Shown here piece after piece: positions 26,497-36,697 of a stretch of DNA of 64,000 nucleotides. Numbering within the stretch: the stretch's first letter is position 1; each line of letters opens with the position of its first letter. Made by a program: the position numbers and the translations under genes. Source of the DNA: Flagellimonas sp. HMM57 (GTDB lineage: Bacteria > Bacteroidota > Bacteroidia > Flavobacteriales > Flavobacteriaceae); the NCBI RefSeq assembly GCF_021390175.1, contig NZ_CP090004.1, positions 1,984,001 through 2,048,000 on the forward strand, read 5' to 3'. Under the pieces are notes generated by a model. It searched no databases and was not told the origin of the DNA. It was given only the letters and a program-made list of their open reading frames with translations.

Positions 26497-28421
26497 GACT
26501 TTTTAAGCCAAAGCATTTGATAGGGTGCCAGTTCCAGCAGACCGCTTTTTAGAAATACTTTTTCGTTAGAGACCAAATCTTTTGGTTCGCCTTTTGCGAA
26601 ATAGCCGAGTTTTAAAATCCAACTTGCCTCTACTACTTGAGGATTCACATCAAAATTACAGATAACCAATAATCCATTTTTGGAATTGCCCGTTCTTTCA
26701 AAGGCAAAAATATGGTCGTTTCCTGTATAGCATAACGAAATACCATTATCATCTGCAAAAACAGGATTTTCTTTTCTAATAGCAATCAATTTTTGTAACG
26801 CAAGAAATATTTTGGATTGGGGCAAATCCTTCTTCTCCACTTCGGCAATAATTTCCCAATCCTGTCGGGGTCTGTTCACCCAGCGGCTATCGTCTCTTTT
26901 TGAATCGTTCTTTAAAAAAGAATAATCATTAAGTGTACCGATTTCGTCACCGGCATAAATCATGGGAATACCTCCAAAAGAAAGAATGATTCCATGGAGC
27001 ATGATGATTTTTGATACGGCTTCATCAATAAGGGCATCATCTTTTTTCTTCAATCCTTCTTCCAGCCCTAATAATGATGCTGCGCTTCCTGTAATTCTTC
27101 CGTCACCGGTTTTTGGGTTATGCATAAATAGTAACCCGCAAGCAGGAGACCAATCCAATCGTTGGCAGTAGTAATCCAACAAAAATTTTCGATGTTGTTG
27201 TGGATTCCAGCCCATTGCTTCAATAAACCTATCGTCATAGCCTAAGCCTATATCGTCGTGGCAACGGATGTAATTGATCCACGTACAATCTTTTGGTTTT
27301 GCAGGAATATTGGTCAAGTTTTTGTACAACAAATTGGTTTTTTTTGTTGCAATCGAGTTCCACAAGAGCGCCATTAAAGAAGCGTTATAAGCAACTTCGC
27401 ATTCATTGCCCTCTTGTTGGTTTTCTCCAAAATATTTAACAATCTCTGTTGGCGCTACAATGGCTTCGGCCAAGAATATCGTACCTGGTGCTACTACTTG
27501 TAAACACATTCTGAACAATGTGATGAGGTTGTGTGCTTCTGGTAGATTTTGAGAATCCGTACCTATTCTTTTCCAAAGAAATGCCAACGCATCGAACCGT
27601 ACCAAGTCGACACCCATATTGGTCAGTTTTACCAAGTTGGTCAACATCTCCATGAATACTTCTGGGTTGGTATAGTTAAGGTCCCATTGATAATCGTTGA
27701 AAACGGTCATCACCCATCTATCCATTTCAGGTATATGGGTGAAATTACCGGGCGAAGTTTCTGGGAAAACCTCTGGCAAGGATTTTTCAAATTCCTTTGG
27801 AATGGTTTCGTCTTCAAAGGTGTAATAATACCCTTGATATTTTTTATTGCCCTGAGCCGCTTTTTTTGCCCAAGAAAATTCATTGGAAGTATGATTGACC
27901 ACAAAATCCAGCATCAAGAACATATCTTGTTTTCTTAGCGCTGCTGCCAATTCAAGTAAATCTTTTTTAGTACCATATTTTTTATCTACCTGATGATAAC
28001 TATTCACTGCATAACCTCCATCATTCTCGCCTTTTGGACGGGTGGTGATTGGCATTAAATGTAAAAAGTTGACCCCCAATTTTTTTAGGTAGGGAATTTT
28101 TTCTTGAAGTCCTTTTAGGTCTTCATTAAAATGCTCCACATATAATTGCATCCCCACCATTTTTTCTGATAGATACCAATTACCTTCTCCCAATCTTTTT
28201 AGGTCTTGTTGTTTGAGAGGATTTGGTCGTGAAGCAAATAACTTTGGGAAGAGATTGAGCAATTTCTGAAAATCATCAAAATATTTTTCTTCAGGATATA
28301 TTGAAAAAAACAATTGTTGAATCAGACTTAGGTTCGTGGCCAAACGAAGATTGAGCAGTACTTCTGGATTTTTTTCCTTTGATTTAGAGGAAATCAAATC
28401 GTGTAGGGCGGCTTGGTTCAT
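26493..28421 (-). CDS. Amylosucrase-like glycoside hydrolase (GH13 subfamily 4)
   Basis: 642 aa, nearly the same length as amylosucrase of Neisseria. An N-terminal helical domain (1-90) precedes the (beta/alpha)8 barrel with region I DFVVNHTS (172-179), region II VDLVRFDALAF with nucleophile Asp277, region III IFLAEAIVAP with acid/base Glu319, and region IV RCHDDIGLG with His388 and Asp389. Subfamily markers NPKTGDGRITGSAASLLGL and DEIGTLNDYSF with KRDDSRW are kept. The enzyme should use sucrose, releasing fructose while making alpha-glucan or glucose. There is no signal peptide, so it acts in the cytoplasm. It overlaps the fructokinase gene by 4 bases, which fits that reaction. Confidence 0.88.
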   Translation of the reverse strand: MNQAALHDLISSKSKEKNPEVLLNLRLATNLSLIQQLFFSIYPEEKYFDDFQKLLNLFPKLFASRPNPLKQQDLKRLGEGNWYLSEKMVGMQLYVEHFNEDLKGLQEKIPYLKKLGVNFLHLMPITTRPKGENDGGYAVNSYHQVDKKYGTKKDLLELAAALRKQDMFLMLDFVVNHTSNEFSWAKKAAQGNKKYQGYYYTFEDETIPKEFEKSLPEVFPETSPGNFTHIPEMDRWVMTVFNDYQWDLNYTNPEVFMEMLTNLVKLTNMGVDLVRFDALAFLWKRIGTDSQNLPEAHNLITLFRMCLQVVAPGTIFLAEAIVAPTEIVKYFGENQQEGNECEVAYNASLMALLWNSIATKKTNLLYKNLTNIPAKPKDCTWINYIRCHDDIGLGYDDRFIEAMGWNPQQHRKFLLDYYCQRLDWSPACGLLFMHNPKTGDGRITGSAASLLGLEEGLKKKDDALIDEAVSKIIMLHGIILSFGGIPMIYAGDEIGTLNDYSFLKNDSKRDDSRWVNRPRQDWEIIAEVEKKDLPQSKIFLALQKLIAIRKENPVFADDNGISLCYTGNDHIFAFERTGNSKNGLLVICNFDVNPQVVEASWILKLGYFAKGEPKDLVSNEKVFLKSGLLELAPYQMLWLKKS

Positions 28422-29365
28422 TGATCTTCAAGCTGGGATTTAGTGGGCATGGCAGCGATTGCACCATAGTTGGTAGTGGTAAGTGCTCCAGCTTTATTTG
28501 CTCTTTCAACCATTTGAAACAAGGTATGTCCATTCTCAAAAAGTTGATTAAAATTATCCAAGACAGCGATTTGTTGTAAAAGACAACCGATAAAGGCATC
28601 TCCGGCACCGGTAGTATCAACGGGTTTAACTTCAATACTGGGTACAATCTTTCTAACATTGTTCGCACTTAACAAAGTCCCTTCTTTGCCGAGTGTTATG
28701 GTAATTATTTTTGCGCCAATTTCATGAAGAAACCCACAGGCTTCATACATGTCATCTTTGCCCGACAATAATTGGGCTTCTTCCAAGCTGAATTTGCACA
28801 AATGGGATTTTTCAACGAAAGGCATACATTTTTTAACGAACTGTTGCCTGTCTTCTTTCCAAAGATCACCTCTAAAATTTGGATCAAAACTTATAAACAT
28901 ATCTTTGGTAAGCGCATCGAACAAATATTTGCCATATGTTTTTTCAAGAGTACCTCCCAAAAGTGCAGTTGCAGCTCCTAGATGAAGTAGGTTTCCGTTG
29001 AAGTCTTTTCTGAGCTCGGCTTCATAGACAAGTTCTTTATCGGCACCTCTGCTAAAAACAAAATCCCGCTCCCCATCTTCGGCCAATGAAACAAAAGCAA
29101 GGGTCGTAAAAGTTTTGGAGCGTTGGACAAAAGAAACATCAACGCTTTCCCTTTTTAAGGTATCGATTAAAAAGTTTCCGAAAGGATCATCTCCCACACA
29201 CCCTACAAAAACACCTCGACCACCAAGTTTAGAGATGGCACAGGCTACATTTGCAGGAGCTCCACCAGCTTTTTTGGTGAATTCAATGGCTTTTGAAAGG
29301 TCGTTACCCTGTTTCTCGGCAACAAAATCTATTAAAAGCTCACCAATACAGAAAACTTTTCTCAT
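28418..29365 (-). CDS. Fructokinase, PfkB family
   Basis: 315 aa. PfkB signature 1 is visible in GGAPANVACAISKLGGRGVFVGCVGDDPFG, and signature 2 is DTTGAGDAF with catalytic Asp256. The alternating motif after SKTFTTLAFVSLAEDGERDFVFSRGAD is characteristic of bacterial fructokinases rather than ribokinases. It phosphorylates fructose with ATP. It is transcribed first and overlaps the amylosucrase gene by 4 bases, so it would capture the fructose that enzyme releases. No sucrose transporter lies in the same operon. Confidence 0.88.
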   Translation of the reverse strand: MRKVFCIGELLIDFVAEKQGNDLSKAIEFTKKAGGAPANVACAISKLGGRGVFVGCVGDDPFGNFLIDTLKRESVDVSFVQRSKTFTTLAFVSLAEDGERDFVFSRGADKELVYEAELRKDFNGNLLHLGAATALLGGTLEKTYGKYLFDALTKDMFISFDPNFRGDLWKEDRQQFVKKCMPFVEKSHLCKFSLEEAQLLSGKDDMYEACGFLHEIGAKIITITLGKEGTLLSANNVRKIVPSIEVKPVDTTGAGDAFIGCLLQQIAVLDNFNQLFENGHTLFQMVERANKAGALTTTNYGAIAAMPTKSQLEDQ

Positions 29366-29412
29366 ACCCTGTATTACTAATTAGAGAATCCAATGTAAGG
29401 AGAAAAAAGCTG

Positions 29413-29826
29413 CTATTCCAATATTTTATGTGCAATAATGGTAAAATAGGTAAGAGAGGAATCTTCGCAAAGGGTTTCTTTAGCTTTAGCTTCAATTATA
29501 GTCTCGGCAGCTAAAGGGTTTGGTTTAAAGAGAAAGGAAACATCCATTTGATGTTTTTTTGACAACTTTTGGTTTAAACTGCTTCCTGATACCATGACCT
29601 CCACAACTTCTACTCCAAATACATTTTCTTTCTGCGTACCGCATATTTCCTTATCAGCTTCAACTGCTTTAAGAATTTTGATTTTAAACAAAATTTCATC
29701 AGGACCTATTGCTTGTTGCTGAGGTATTGTTTGTTCATTTTCCGGATTTTCCAACAGTGCCATATCTTCGGATTCATCGCAAGAATTACTTAAAACGAAC
29801 AACAATAAAAGAAGTATTGGTTTCAT
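29413..29826 (-). CDS. Small hypothetical lipoprotein
   Basis: 137 aa. The signal ends in lipobox NSC after a short leucine-rich core (KPILLLLLFVLSNSC). The mature part has a Pro/Gln linker followed by a probably beta-rich domain with two cysteines (ICGTQKE, LCEDS) that could pair. No family recognised. It lies 47 bases upstream of the fructokinase gene in the same direction and might be read with it, though nothing in its sequence suggests a sugar role. Confidence 0.55.
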   Translation of the reverse strand: MKPILLLLLFVLSNSCDESEDMALLENPENEQTIPQQQAIGPDEILFKIKILKAVEADKEICGTQKENVFGVEVVEVMVSGSSLNQKLSKKHQMDVSFLFKPNPLAAETIIEAKAKETLCEDSSLTYFTIIAHKILE

Positions 29827-29910
29827 AACTACTTTATCTTTAAGTATGTACGGAAAAGTTAAATGGTCTGGACGTTAAAATATGGGCATTTAAAAAGTTT
29901 TATTTTAGGT

Positions 29911-29982
29911 TGTCATGTTGAGCCTGTTGAAACTGAATGTTGATTATCAGTAGATTAGTGTTTCGACAGGCTCATTATGACA
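29911..29982. repeat. Long imperfect inverted repeat, possible terminator or dispersed repeat
   Basis: Left arm 29911-29933 (TGTCATGTTGAGCCTGTTGAAAC) and right arm 29960-29982 pair at 20 of 23 positions around a 26-base loop. The core GAGCCTGT/ACAGGCTC is perfect. It lies just beyond the stop of the large T9SS protein (minus strand) and before the lipoprotein start. Similar TGTCAT-GAGC-GTCGAAAC hairpins are a common dispersed intergenic family in flavobacteria. Only one copy was noticed in this window. Confidence 0.6.
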
Positions 29983-30017
29983 GTTTAGATAGCTTTATGC
30001 AAGGAAATCAAAAGCCT

Positions 30018-33000
30018 TTATCTTTTAATAATTTTAAAATTCTCGTTGATATTGGCACCAGTGATTTTTACAAAATAAATTCCTGCTGGGCTGTTAGAGG
30101 CATTCCAGATGAATGGTTTGGAACCATCTTGATCTGACTTCTCGTAAACCATCTGCCCTACCATATTGAATATCTGTGTGCTTACCTTAGTGTTCTCGTT
30201 ATTTTTTAGAGCAAAATAAAACTCTTCCGTTGATGGATTTGGCCATACGGCGGTGATTACGTCGGTTTCAATATTTGCCAAATTTTGAGAGGGTTGTTCC
30301 TCAGCTATTCCAGAAGGTGCTATTTCCATAGCTGTATCGCCTTCGGAACCATTATCGGCCGTTCCGAATATCTGAAAAATATGGTCTTCTGGAAGACCGC
30401 CAAAGACCAAAGATTTATTGGTCCAATCGACAGCACCGGCGCCAAACAAATCTGCAGTATCCCTAAATAGTGATTCGTTCCCTATCAATCCGGCTTGTGT
30501 CAACCAAAACCATTGGGTCTCATTGGGCAGAAAATCCAAATTGGCATAAACAGAAAGCCAATAGGTGCCAGCTTCCAACTGAACGGGTTCAGGTAAATCT
30601 ATACTTAGATTAGTATTTGTGGGTGCTGAAGAAAGTGCTAAAGCTCCACTATCATAAACAATTGGTCCTGGAACACCATTGTTGTTTTCATAGATTACAA
30701 CGGATGCACTGGTCAAGGATGGACTATTATTGGCACCACCAAAAGCAACAAGATTATTTATGGTCCATTGACTTCCTTCGGGAACAATAAAATCGTCTGC
30801 TGATTGTAGCAAAGCTCCACCAAAATCTGGAATCAATTGTGAAGGATTGCTACTTGTCGAAACATCATTTTGTTCATAAATTGGGAATTCAGTGAGTGTA
30901 ACAGTGAACCCTTCGGCTACCTGTTCCTTGCCCGAAGTTGCTATAAGTCCTATAGCTGCGGTACCTTCACTATCTGAGGCAAAGGATAGGGAAATGATAT
31001 CTCCGTTCAATTCAGCGGTAACCAACTCAGGATTGGAATTGGTCAATTCTATGGATATTGAACCCCCCGAAGAGTTTACAAATAAATCTTCTACGTTTAC
31101 TTCTCTGTCCGCACTGTTCAGTGGCAGTTTCAAATCGGGTAGTAAATAAGCGGTACTTAGTGTAGCTTCTGGTGAGGGAGTAGCAAAGAACTGGGCATTG
31201 TATATACCGTTTCCATGTGCAGCTACAGCCACAAAACCATCTTCTCTTGTTCTTACTTGTGGCACAACAACATTCCCTACTACGAAAGGTTCCCTAAACC
31301 ATCTGGTACGCTCTCCGTTTAGCCAAAATGCGACATAAAGACCTGTACTGGTTCCTGCATAGTAAAGGTTATTGTTTCCTCCTATAGCAAACCATCTTAC
31401 AGATGGGCCATTGCCCGTACCATCACTATTCTCTTCTAGATTACCACTAATATTCTCCCAAGTTTCTCCAGCATTCTTACTCATAAATATACTTTGGATA
31501 TTGTAGTTGGAGAACACTGCAAAAACTTTATCGGCGTTATTGGGATCTACATACATTTGGTTGATGTTCCCTGTTGGAAGCCCTTTGCCACTGGAGATAT
31601 CCACAACAGCTTGGTCATCCAAATTGGCATTCTCTACCTTGAAAATCAAACCACTCGAAGTTCCGTAGTAAAGTCGGTTTGCAACTGGAAATTTGGATAC
31701 ATCCAATCCAGTGATCAAAGAACCATCTGGGGTTGCGGTTTGCGTTTGTTCAACCCAGTTTACGGTTGCCAACGCATTGGAGAATAAGGGTATTTCGTCC
31801 AAATTATTATTACGCCACATACGATTGCCCGCGGGCATATACATTATATTATCATTGATAGGGTCCAATAAGAATGGTGCAACAAAATCAAAACCGGTTG
31901 CGCCCGCAGGCTGTACTCTCGTAAAGGATTGGAATTCATTGGTTTCATTAAAATTGAGACGGTACACATTGCCAAATTGCGATGAGACATATCTGGTAAG
32001 GCCTCCATCCGCTATAGCATTATAAGATCCGTCACCACCAAAATCGCTCTCCCAAGGGTCACTCCCATTGGTTGAGTTCGTGAACCATGTTCCATTATCT
32101 TGAAAACCAGCTACTACATCTTCGCTATTGCCTTCTGGATCTATGGCAATCGCATAGGGTTGTGTTGTGATGTATCCATTATTTAAAGAAGTCCAACTTA
32201 CAGGTTCTGTTTGAATGGTAATATCTTCAGTCACTTGCACACCACCGTCATTTCCGGTAATTACCTTATTGGGATTAGAGGGTAAAAAGACCATATTATG
32301 TTGATCTGGGTGATGATTAGGGTATAATGCAAAACTATCTTCAAAGGCGGTATAACCACCTATCCAACCTTCGCGTCCCGTAGGTGTAGTATACCCTGTT
32401 GTAGACCTGTACAAGTTGGTTCCGCCCAAAAATACCAAGTCCGGATTTGTAGGATGTACCTTGATAATCATGTTATAGGCGCCTTGTAAATCCAAATCTC
32501 CGGCCCTACCACCAATATTGGTAGGAAGGTTAGCGGTAAGGTCTACCCATTGTTCTTCTGGGGTTTCAGCATCTGCTTGGTATCTCCAAAGGAATGCCTC
32601 GCCAGCATTGCTAAGATCATAGGAAAAGAAGTAGATTCTATTTTCGTCTGAAGGGTCATAGGCCATTACTGTTCTTCCAAAAGAAGGAAATATTCCTTCG
32701 GGTGTGATATTCGTCCAGGTTTCACCATCTTGTGAGGTAAAGAAACCTGCATTTTCACCTCCAAAAATATCTACGGTTCCATAAAGTGTTCCGTCGGGCG
32801 TAATCATAATTTCAGTCTGGCTATCGAATCCGCTTGGCAGAACTTCTTCAAAAGACCTTGCTCCATCTTTAGAACGAAACAATCCATCAAAAGTAGCAGC
32901 GTAAACATATCCGTTTGAAGGATGCACGGCCAAACTATTTATAATATCAAAGGAAGATATTGTGGTAACATCGTTATCAGATATGTTGTCCCGCATCTGT

Positions 33001-33698
33001 ATCCAGCTTCTTCCATTGTTAAAGGATTTGAAGATTCCTGTTCCTTGATAGAATGCCCCAGGTGCTCCTGCGGAATTTCCATATCGCTCCCCTGAAGCGT
33101 AATACCATACATTGCTCCTATATTTTCTAGGATCTTGTACAATTGCGGTTATGCTTGGAGATTGCCATTTTCTAGTAACTCTGCGCCAGCTATCACCAGC
33201 ATTGGTCGAGCGCCATAGGCCGCCGGAAACACCACCTGCAAGAATAGTGTTTTCGTTACGTCTGTCCAGTGCTAGGGCACGTGTTCTACCGCCTACATTT
33301 GCAGGACCACGATTTCGCCAGTAAAAGAATCTTTTTTTGGAAACTGCGCTTCCATAACTTTTTGACATTTGCTGTTGAATGTCGGTGGAGTCTATTTTTC
33401 CAGAAAAAGCAGCTTCTTTCAACCGGATGTTATCGGGGATTGTTTTGGTGAAAGGGTCTTGTACTTGTCTAAATTCATAGGACAAGCGATCCATTGCACG
33501 GTCTCCTACCGCTTTTGGTTTTGCACCTGTTGGCCCTTTCTTACTATCATAGAGCTTTGACTGTTTGTAGAGATTGTGACCTTTTTGAGGTGCGTCGTCA
33601 TGAGTGTTTTTTAGGTTTTGTGCCTTTAAATTTGAAATGCTTAGCATAAGGCAGCCGCAAAAAAATAATGCGACTCTAGTGAGTAGAATTTTTTTCAT
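30018..33698 (-). CDS. Large T9SS-secreted beta-propeller (BNR/VPS10-like) protein
   Basis: 1226 aa. Signal peptide ends near NLKAQN. After a short propeptide-like region, residues ~100-830 contain many exo-alpha-sialidase/VPS10-type propeller repeats with Asp-box-like turns: GGVSGGLWRSTNAGDSWRRV, TSQDGETWTNI, MSKNAGETWENI. A beta-sandwich region follows, and the C-terminal ~80 residues form a type A T9SS sorting domain (VWPNPSTEEFYFAL ... GIYFVKITG ... NFKIIKR). The protein should cross the outer membrane through the T9SS and be released or attached at the surface. Catalytic residues of a true sialidase are not evident, so a binding or peptidase-like role is equally possible. It is a single-gene unit. 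Confidence 0.82.
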   Translation of the reverse strand: MKKILLTRVALFFCGCLMLSISNLKAQNLKNTHDDAPQKGHNLYKQSKLYDSKKGPTGAKPKAVGDRAMDRLSYEFRQVQDPFTKTIPDNIRLKEAAFSGKIDSTDIQQQMSKSYGSAVSKKRFFYWRNRGPANVGGRTRALALDRRNENTILAGGVSGGLWRSTNAGDSWRRVTRKWQSPSITAIVQDPRKYRSNVWYYASGERYGNSAGAPGAFYQGTGIFKSFNNGRSWIQMRDNISDNDVTTISSFDIINSLAVHPSNGYVYAATFDGLFRSKDGARSFEEVLPSGFDSQTEIMITPDGTLYGTVDIFGGENAGFFTSQDGETWTNITPEGIFPSFGRTVMAYDPSDENRIYFFSYDLSNAGEAFLWRYQADAETPEEQWVDLTANLPTNIGGRAGDLDLQGAYNMIIKVHPTNPDLVFLGGTNLYRSTTGYTTPTGREGWIGGYTAFEDSFALYPNHHPDQHNMVFLPSNPNKVITGNDGGVQVTEDITIQTEPVSWTSLNNGYITTQPYAIAIDPEGNSEDVVAGFQDNGTWFTNSTNGSDPWESDFGGDGSYNAIADGGLTRYVSSQFGNVYRLNFNETNEFQSFTRVQPAGATGFDFVAPFLLDPINDNIMYMPAGNRMWRNNNLDEIPLFSNALATVNWVEQTQTATPDGSLITGLDVSKFPVANRLYYGTSSGLIFKVENANLDDQAVVDISSGKGLPTGNINQMYVDPNNADKVFAVFSNYNIQSIFMSKNAGETWENISGNLEENSDGTGNGPSVRWFAIGGNNNLYYAGTSTGLYVAFWLNGERTRWFREPFVVGNVVVPQVRTREDGFVAVAAHGNGIYNAQFFATPSPEATLSTAYLLPDLKLPLNSADREVNVEDLFVNSSGGSISIELTNSNPELVTAELNGDIISLSFASDSEGTAAIGLIATSGKEQVAEGFTVTLTEFPIYEQNDVSTSSNPSQLIPDFGGALLQSADDFIVPEGSQWTINNLVAFGGANNSPSLTSASVVIYENNNGVPGPIVYDSGALALSSAPTNTNLSIDLPEPVQLEAGTYWLSVYANLDFLPNETQWFWLTQAGLIGNESLFRDTADLFGAGAVDWTNKSLVFGGLPEDHIFQIFGTADNGSEGDTAMEIAPSGIAEEQPSQNLANIETDVITAVWPNPSTEEFYFALKNNENTKVSTQIFNMVGQMVYEKSDQDGSKPFIWNASNSPAGIYFVKITGANINENFKIIKR

Positions 33699-33894
33699 AT
33701 AGTTGAGGTTTAATTGAATAGCCTTTCAATATAACAAAAAACCTAAAGTATTGTTAAAGTGCCTTACAAAAATCGATGAAATACATTGTTAATTTATGTT
33801 TAGAGCCTAAACTGGAATTTTTTAGGTTTTAACTTTATATTCTTTTTTAATGTGGGGAACCATTTGTTCCGTATCATTGCTCAAAATTTAGCAG

Positions 33895-34620
33895 ATGCGA
33901 ACATTGGTAGTAGGTGATATTCATTCTGGTATAAGAGCTTTGGAACAGCTTTTGGCAAAAGCTGAAGTAAACCCAGATGATCATCTCATTTTTTTGGGAG
34001 ATTACGTAGATGGATGGAGCACAGCTGTTGAGACCGTTGATTTTCTCATTAATTTAAAAAATGAGCTCAACTGTACTTTTATCCGCGGTAATCACGACGA
34101 ACTCTGCAGAGACTGGCTGTTGACCCAAAAGGAAAACCCGCAGTGGTTGGCCCATGGCGGAAAGGCTACAAGGGATTCTTATTTGGGGGTAAAAAAAGAA
34201 AAATGGGAAGAACATTTGGAATTTTACGCCCAGTTACAAAACTATCATCTGGATGCCAATAACAGACTTTACCTTCATGCCGGTTATACCAATCTCAAGG
34301 GAGTGGATTACGAGTACTTTCATCAAACCTTTTATTGGGACCGCACGTTATGGGAAATGGTACAAGCTTTAAATCCTGAATTAAAACCTGAAGATGAAAA
34401 CTTTCCAAAAAGATTGGTTCACTATAAAGAAATTTTTATTGGTCATACACCAGTTTCAAAAAAGGAACTGGTACCTCCTAAAAACAAGGCCAATATTTGG
34501 AATATAGATACAGGAGCTGCTTTTATGGGGGCATTGACCATGATGGATGTGGAAACAAAGGAGTTTTGGCAAAGTGATGCCGTGCATACGTTCTATAAAG
34601 GAGAAATGGGAAGAAACTAG
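33895..34620 (+). CDS. Calcineurin-like metallophosphoesterase
   Basis: 241 aa. The five metallophosphatase blocks are present in order: GDIHSG (7-12), GDYVDGW, IRGNHDEL, the LYLHAGY His and GHTPVSKK. This is the PPP-type serine/threonine or diadenosine-tetraphosphate phosphatase group, with two-metal catalysis in the cytoplasm. Substrate unknown. It is followed after 56 bases by the acyl-ACP desaturase gene on the same strand, so they may share a transcript, though no functional link is evident. Confidence 0.88.
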   Translation: MRTLVVGDIHSGIRALEQLLAKAEVNPDDHLIFLGDYVDGWSTAVETVDFLINLKNELNCTFIRGNHDELCRDWLLTQKENPQWLAHGGKATRDSYLGVKKEKWEEHLEFYAQLQNYHLDANNRLYLHAGYTNLKGVDYEYFHQTFYWDRTLWEMVQALNPELKPEDENFPKRLVHYKEIFIGHTPVSKKELVPPKNKANIWNIDTGAAFMGALTMMDVETKEFWQSDAVHTFYKGEMGRN

Positions 34621-34676
34621 AATAAAATGGATGCTTTATTGAATTTTAATGAAGACCTTTACTTAAAAGAGATGCT

Positions 34677-35672
<996 letters not shown>

Positions 35673-35702
35673 TTGACTTTGAAGAGTTAGGGGCCAGCCA
35701 GT

Positions 35703-36260
35703 TTAGAACTTACCGGATTTGTGCTTATCCTGCCATTCGGCCAGTTCTTTCCATTGCCCTTTGTAAGCCATCTTGGCTTGCATTGGCCAGGATGCAGGGT
35801 CGTGAATTCTGTAACGGTCGCCCCCAGAGTTCAATACTTTCTGGCATTTATCCGTGGAAGTCTCGGCTAATGCTTTCCAAGTTTTTATTTCAAAATTATG
35901 GAACAGGCCTTCAATTTTAGGTCCTATGCCTTCCACTATTTTCAAATCATCTTCTTTTACTTTTTTCCCAAGTGCAATTTTTGCAGCATCTTTATCAAAA
36001 CCCAATACTGCTGGTTTGGTAGCAATTGAGGTAGAACTCTTCTGTTTTTTGGGTGTATTGGAGACATCGAGCCTTTTTTTGCAAATATCCAAATCAGCCT
36101 TCAACTTTGCATTTTGAACCTCAAGCGCATTGATATCGGAAGAATAATCCACTGAAGGAACGTTTTTTCCTTTTCCAATAAGATATCCTAGAATCCCAGC
36201 GAAAATCCCTACTAATATAGGAATGATCCAGAGCCAGATATCAAAATCTTCAAAATTCAT
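35703..36260 (-). CDS. Membrane-anchored helix-hairpin-helix-like protein
   Basis: 185 aa from the ATG at 36260; a longer frame to 36320 adds residues unlike a normal N-terminus. One membrane helix (IWLWIIPILVGIFAGILGYLIG) is followed by a short coiled coil (INALEVQNAKLKADLDICKKRL), a Lys/Ser linker, and a domain with DDLKIVEGIGPKIEGLFHNFEI, a helix-hairpin-helix motif, then RYRIHDPASWPMQAKMA. The C-terminal domain is conserved in Bacteroidota and resembles DUF4332-type nucleic-acid-binding modules. Function unknown. The gene ends 30 bases from the convergent desaturase. Confidence 0.7.
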   Translation of the reverse strand: MNFEDFDIWLWIIPILVGIFAGILGYLIGKGKNVPSVDYSSDINALEVQNAKLKADLDICKKRLDVSNTPKKQKSSTSIATKPAVLGFDKDAAKIALGKKVKEDDLKIVEGIGPKIEGLFHNFEIKTWKALAETSTDKCQKVLNSGGDRYRIHDPASWPMQAKMAYKGQWKELAEWQDKHKSGKF

Positions 36261-36387
36261 TTTTTTAGTGTTTTGGTTAAAAGTTGTGTTAGTTATTCTT
36301 TTGGCTGTTGATTCCCTCAATTGCCTTTAAAAGTAATACTGACCACTACCAAGGGCAATTCTTTCAAAATACCAAAATATTAAAAAA

Positions 36388-36573
36388 ATGTTAAAAAAAG
36401 AATTTAAAGTAGAGAATATAAGGTTATTAGAAGATCAGGGTTTGTACGATGAAGATTTCTTAAAACTAAAGATGTACATAAAAAGACCAATCATACACTT
36501 TTTAAGACCAACGATACTACAGTGTTTAAATTCTTGTAGAATTATACTGAAATTAGCAATAAATATTAGGTAA
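36388..36573 (+). pseudogene. Possible small frame-shifted ORF
   Basis: A 61-codon frame opens with a plausible small-protein start (LKKEFKVENIRLLEDQGLYDEDF) but then becomes Ile/Leu/Arg-rich and unlike a normal protein. From about 36460 the next frame instead reads KDVHKKTNHTLFKTNDTTVFKFL and stops at 36540, which looks more protein-like. A single-base shift would join the two into a 50-residue protein. Hairpin 36575-36619 starts right after. Evidence is composition only. Confidence 0.2.
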
Positions 36574-36619
36574 AAAACCCTATTTCTCCCGACAAAGATC
36601 CGGCATTGAAATAGGGTTT
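36572..36619 (-). terminator. Hairpin with T-run, minus-strand terminator
   Basis: Arms AAACCCTATTTC (36575-36586) and its exact reverse complement (36608-36619) form a 12-bp stem. On the minus strand the stem ends in six consecutive T. It lies about 80 bases beyond the stop of the ALDH7 gene and may be a second terminator for it, or act in both directions. Confidence 0.6.
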
Positions 36620-36654
36620 GATTTAAGTTTGAGTTAGTTAGTTAAATTGTTTGA

Positions 36655-36692
36655 AAGGTCGTCTATTTGTGTTCATCCAAAATAGCGGCCTT
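36655..36692 (-). terminator. Bulged hairpin directly downstream of the ALDH7 gene
   Basis: AAGGTCG-T-CTATTT (36655-36668) pairs with AAATAGCGGCCTT (36680-36692) with one bulged base and one G-U pair. It begins 5 bases after the ALDH stop on the minus strand and has TTTC/TTTTC on both sides, so it could end transcription in either direction. Confidence 0.5.
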
Positions 36693-36697
36693 TTCTC

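Larger units (their letters stand above)
36261..36697. other. 437-base intergenic region with hairpins and a doubtful small frame
   Basis: This is the only stretch over 300 bases without a supported gene. It holds the possible frame-shifted small ORF at 36388-36573 and two strong hairpins at 36575-36619 and 36655-36692. Nothing else recognisable was seen; both flanking genes are on the minus strand. Confidence 0.6.

Noticed and set aside
30018..33698. Calling the large secreted protein a sialidase
   Set aside because: Asp-box-like repeats are present, but the Arg triad and Tyr/Glu pair of sialidases could not be located.
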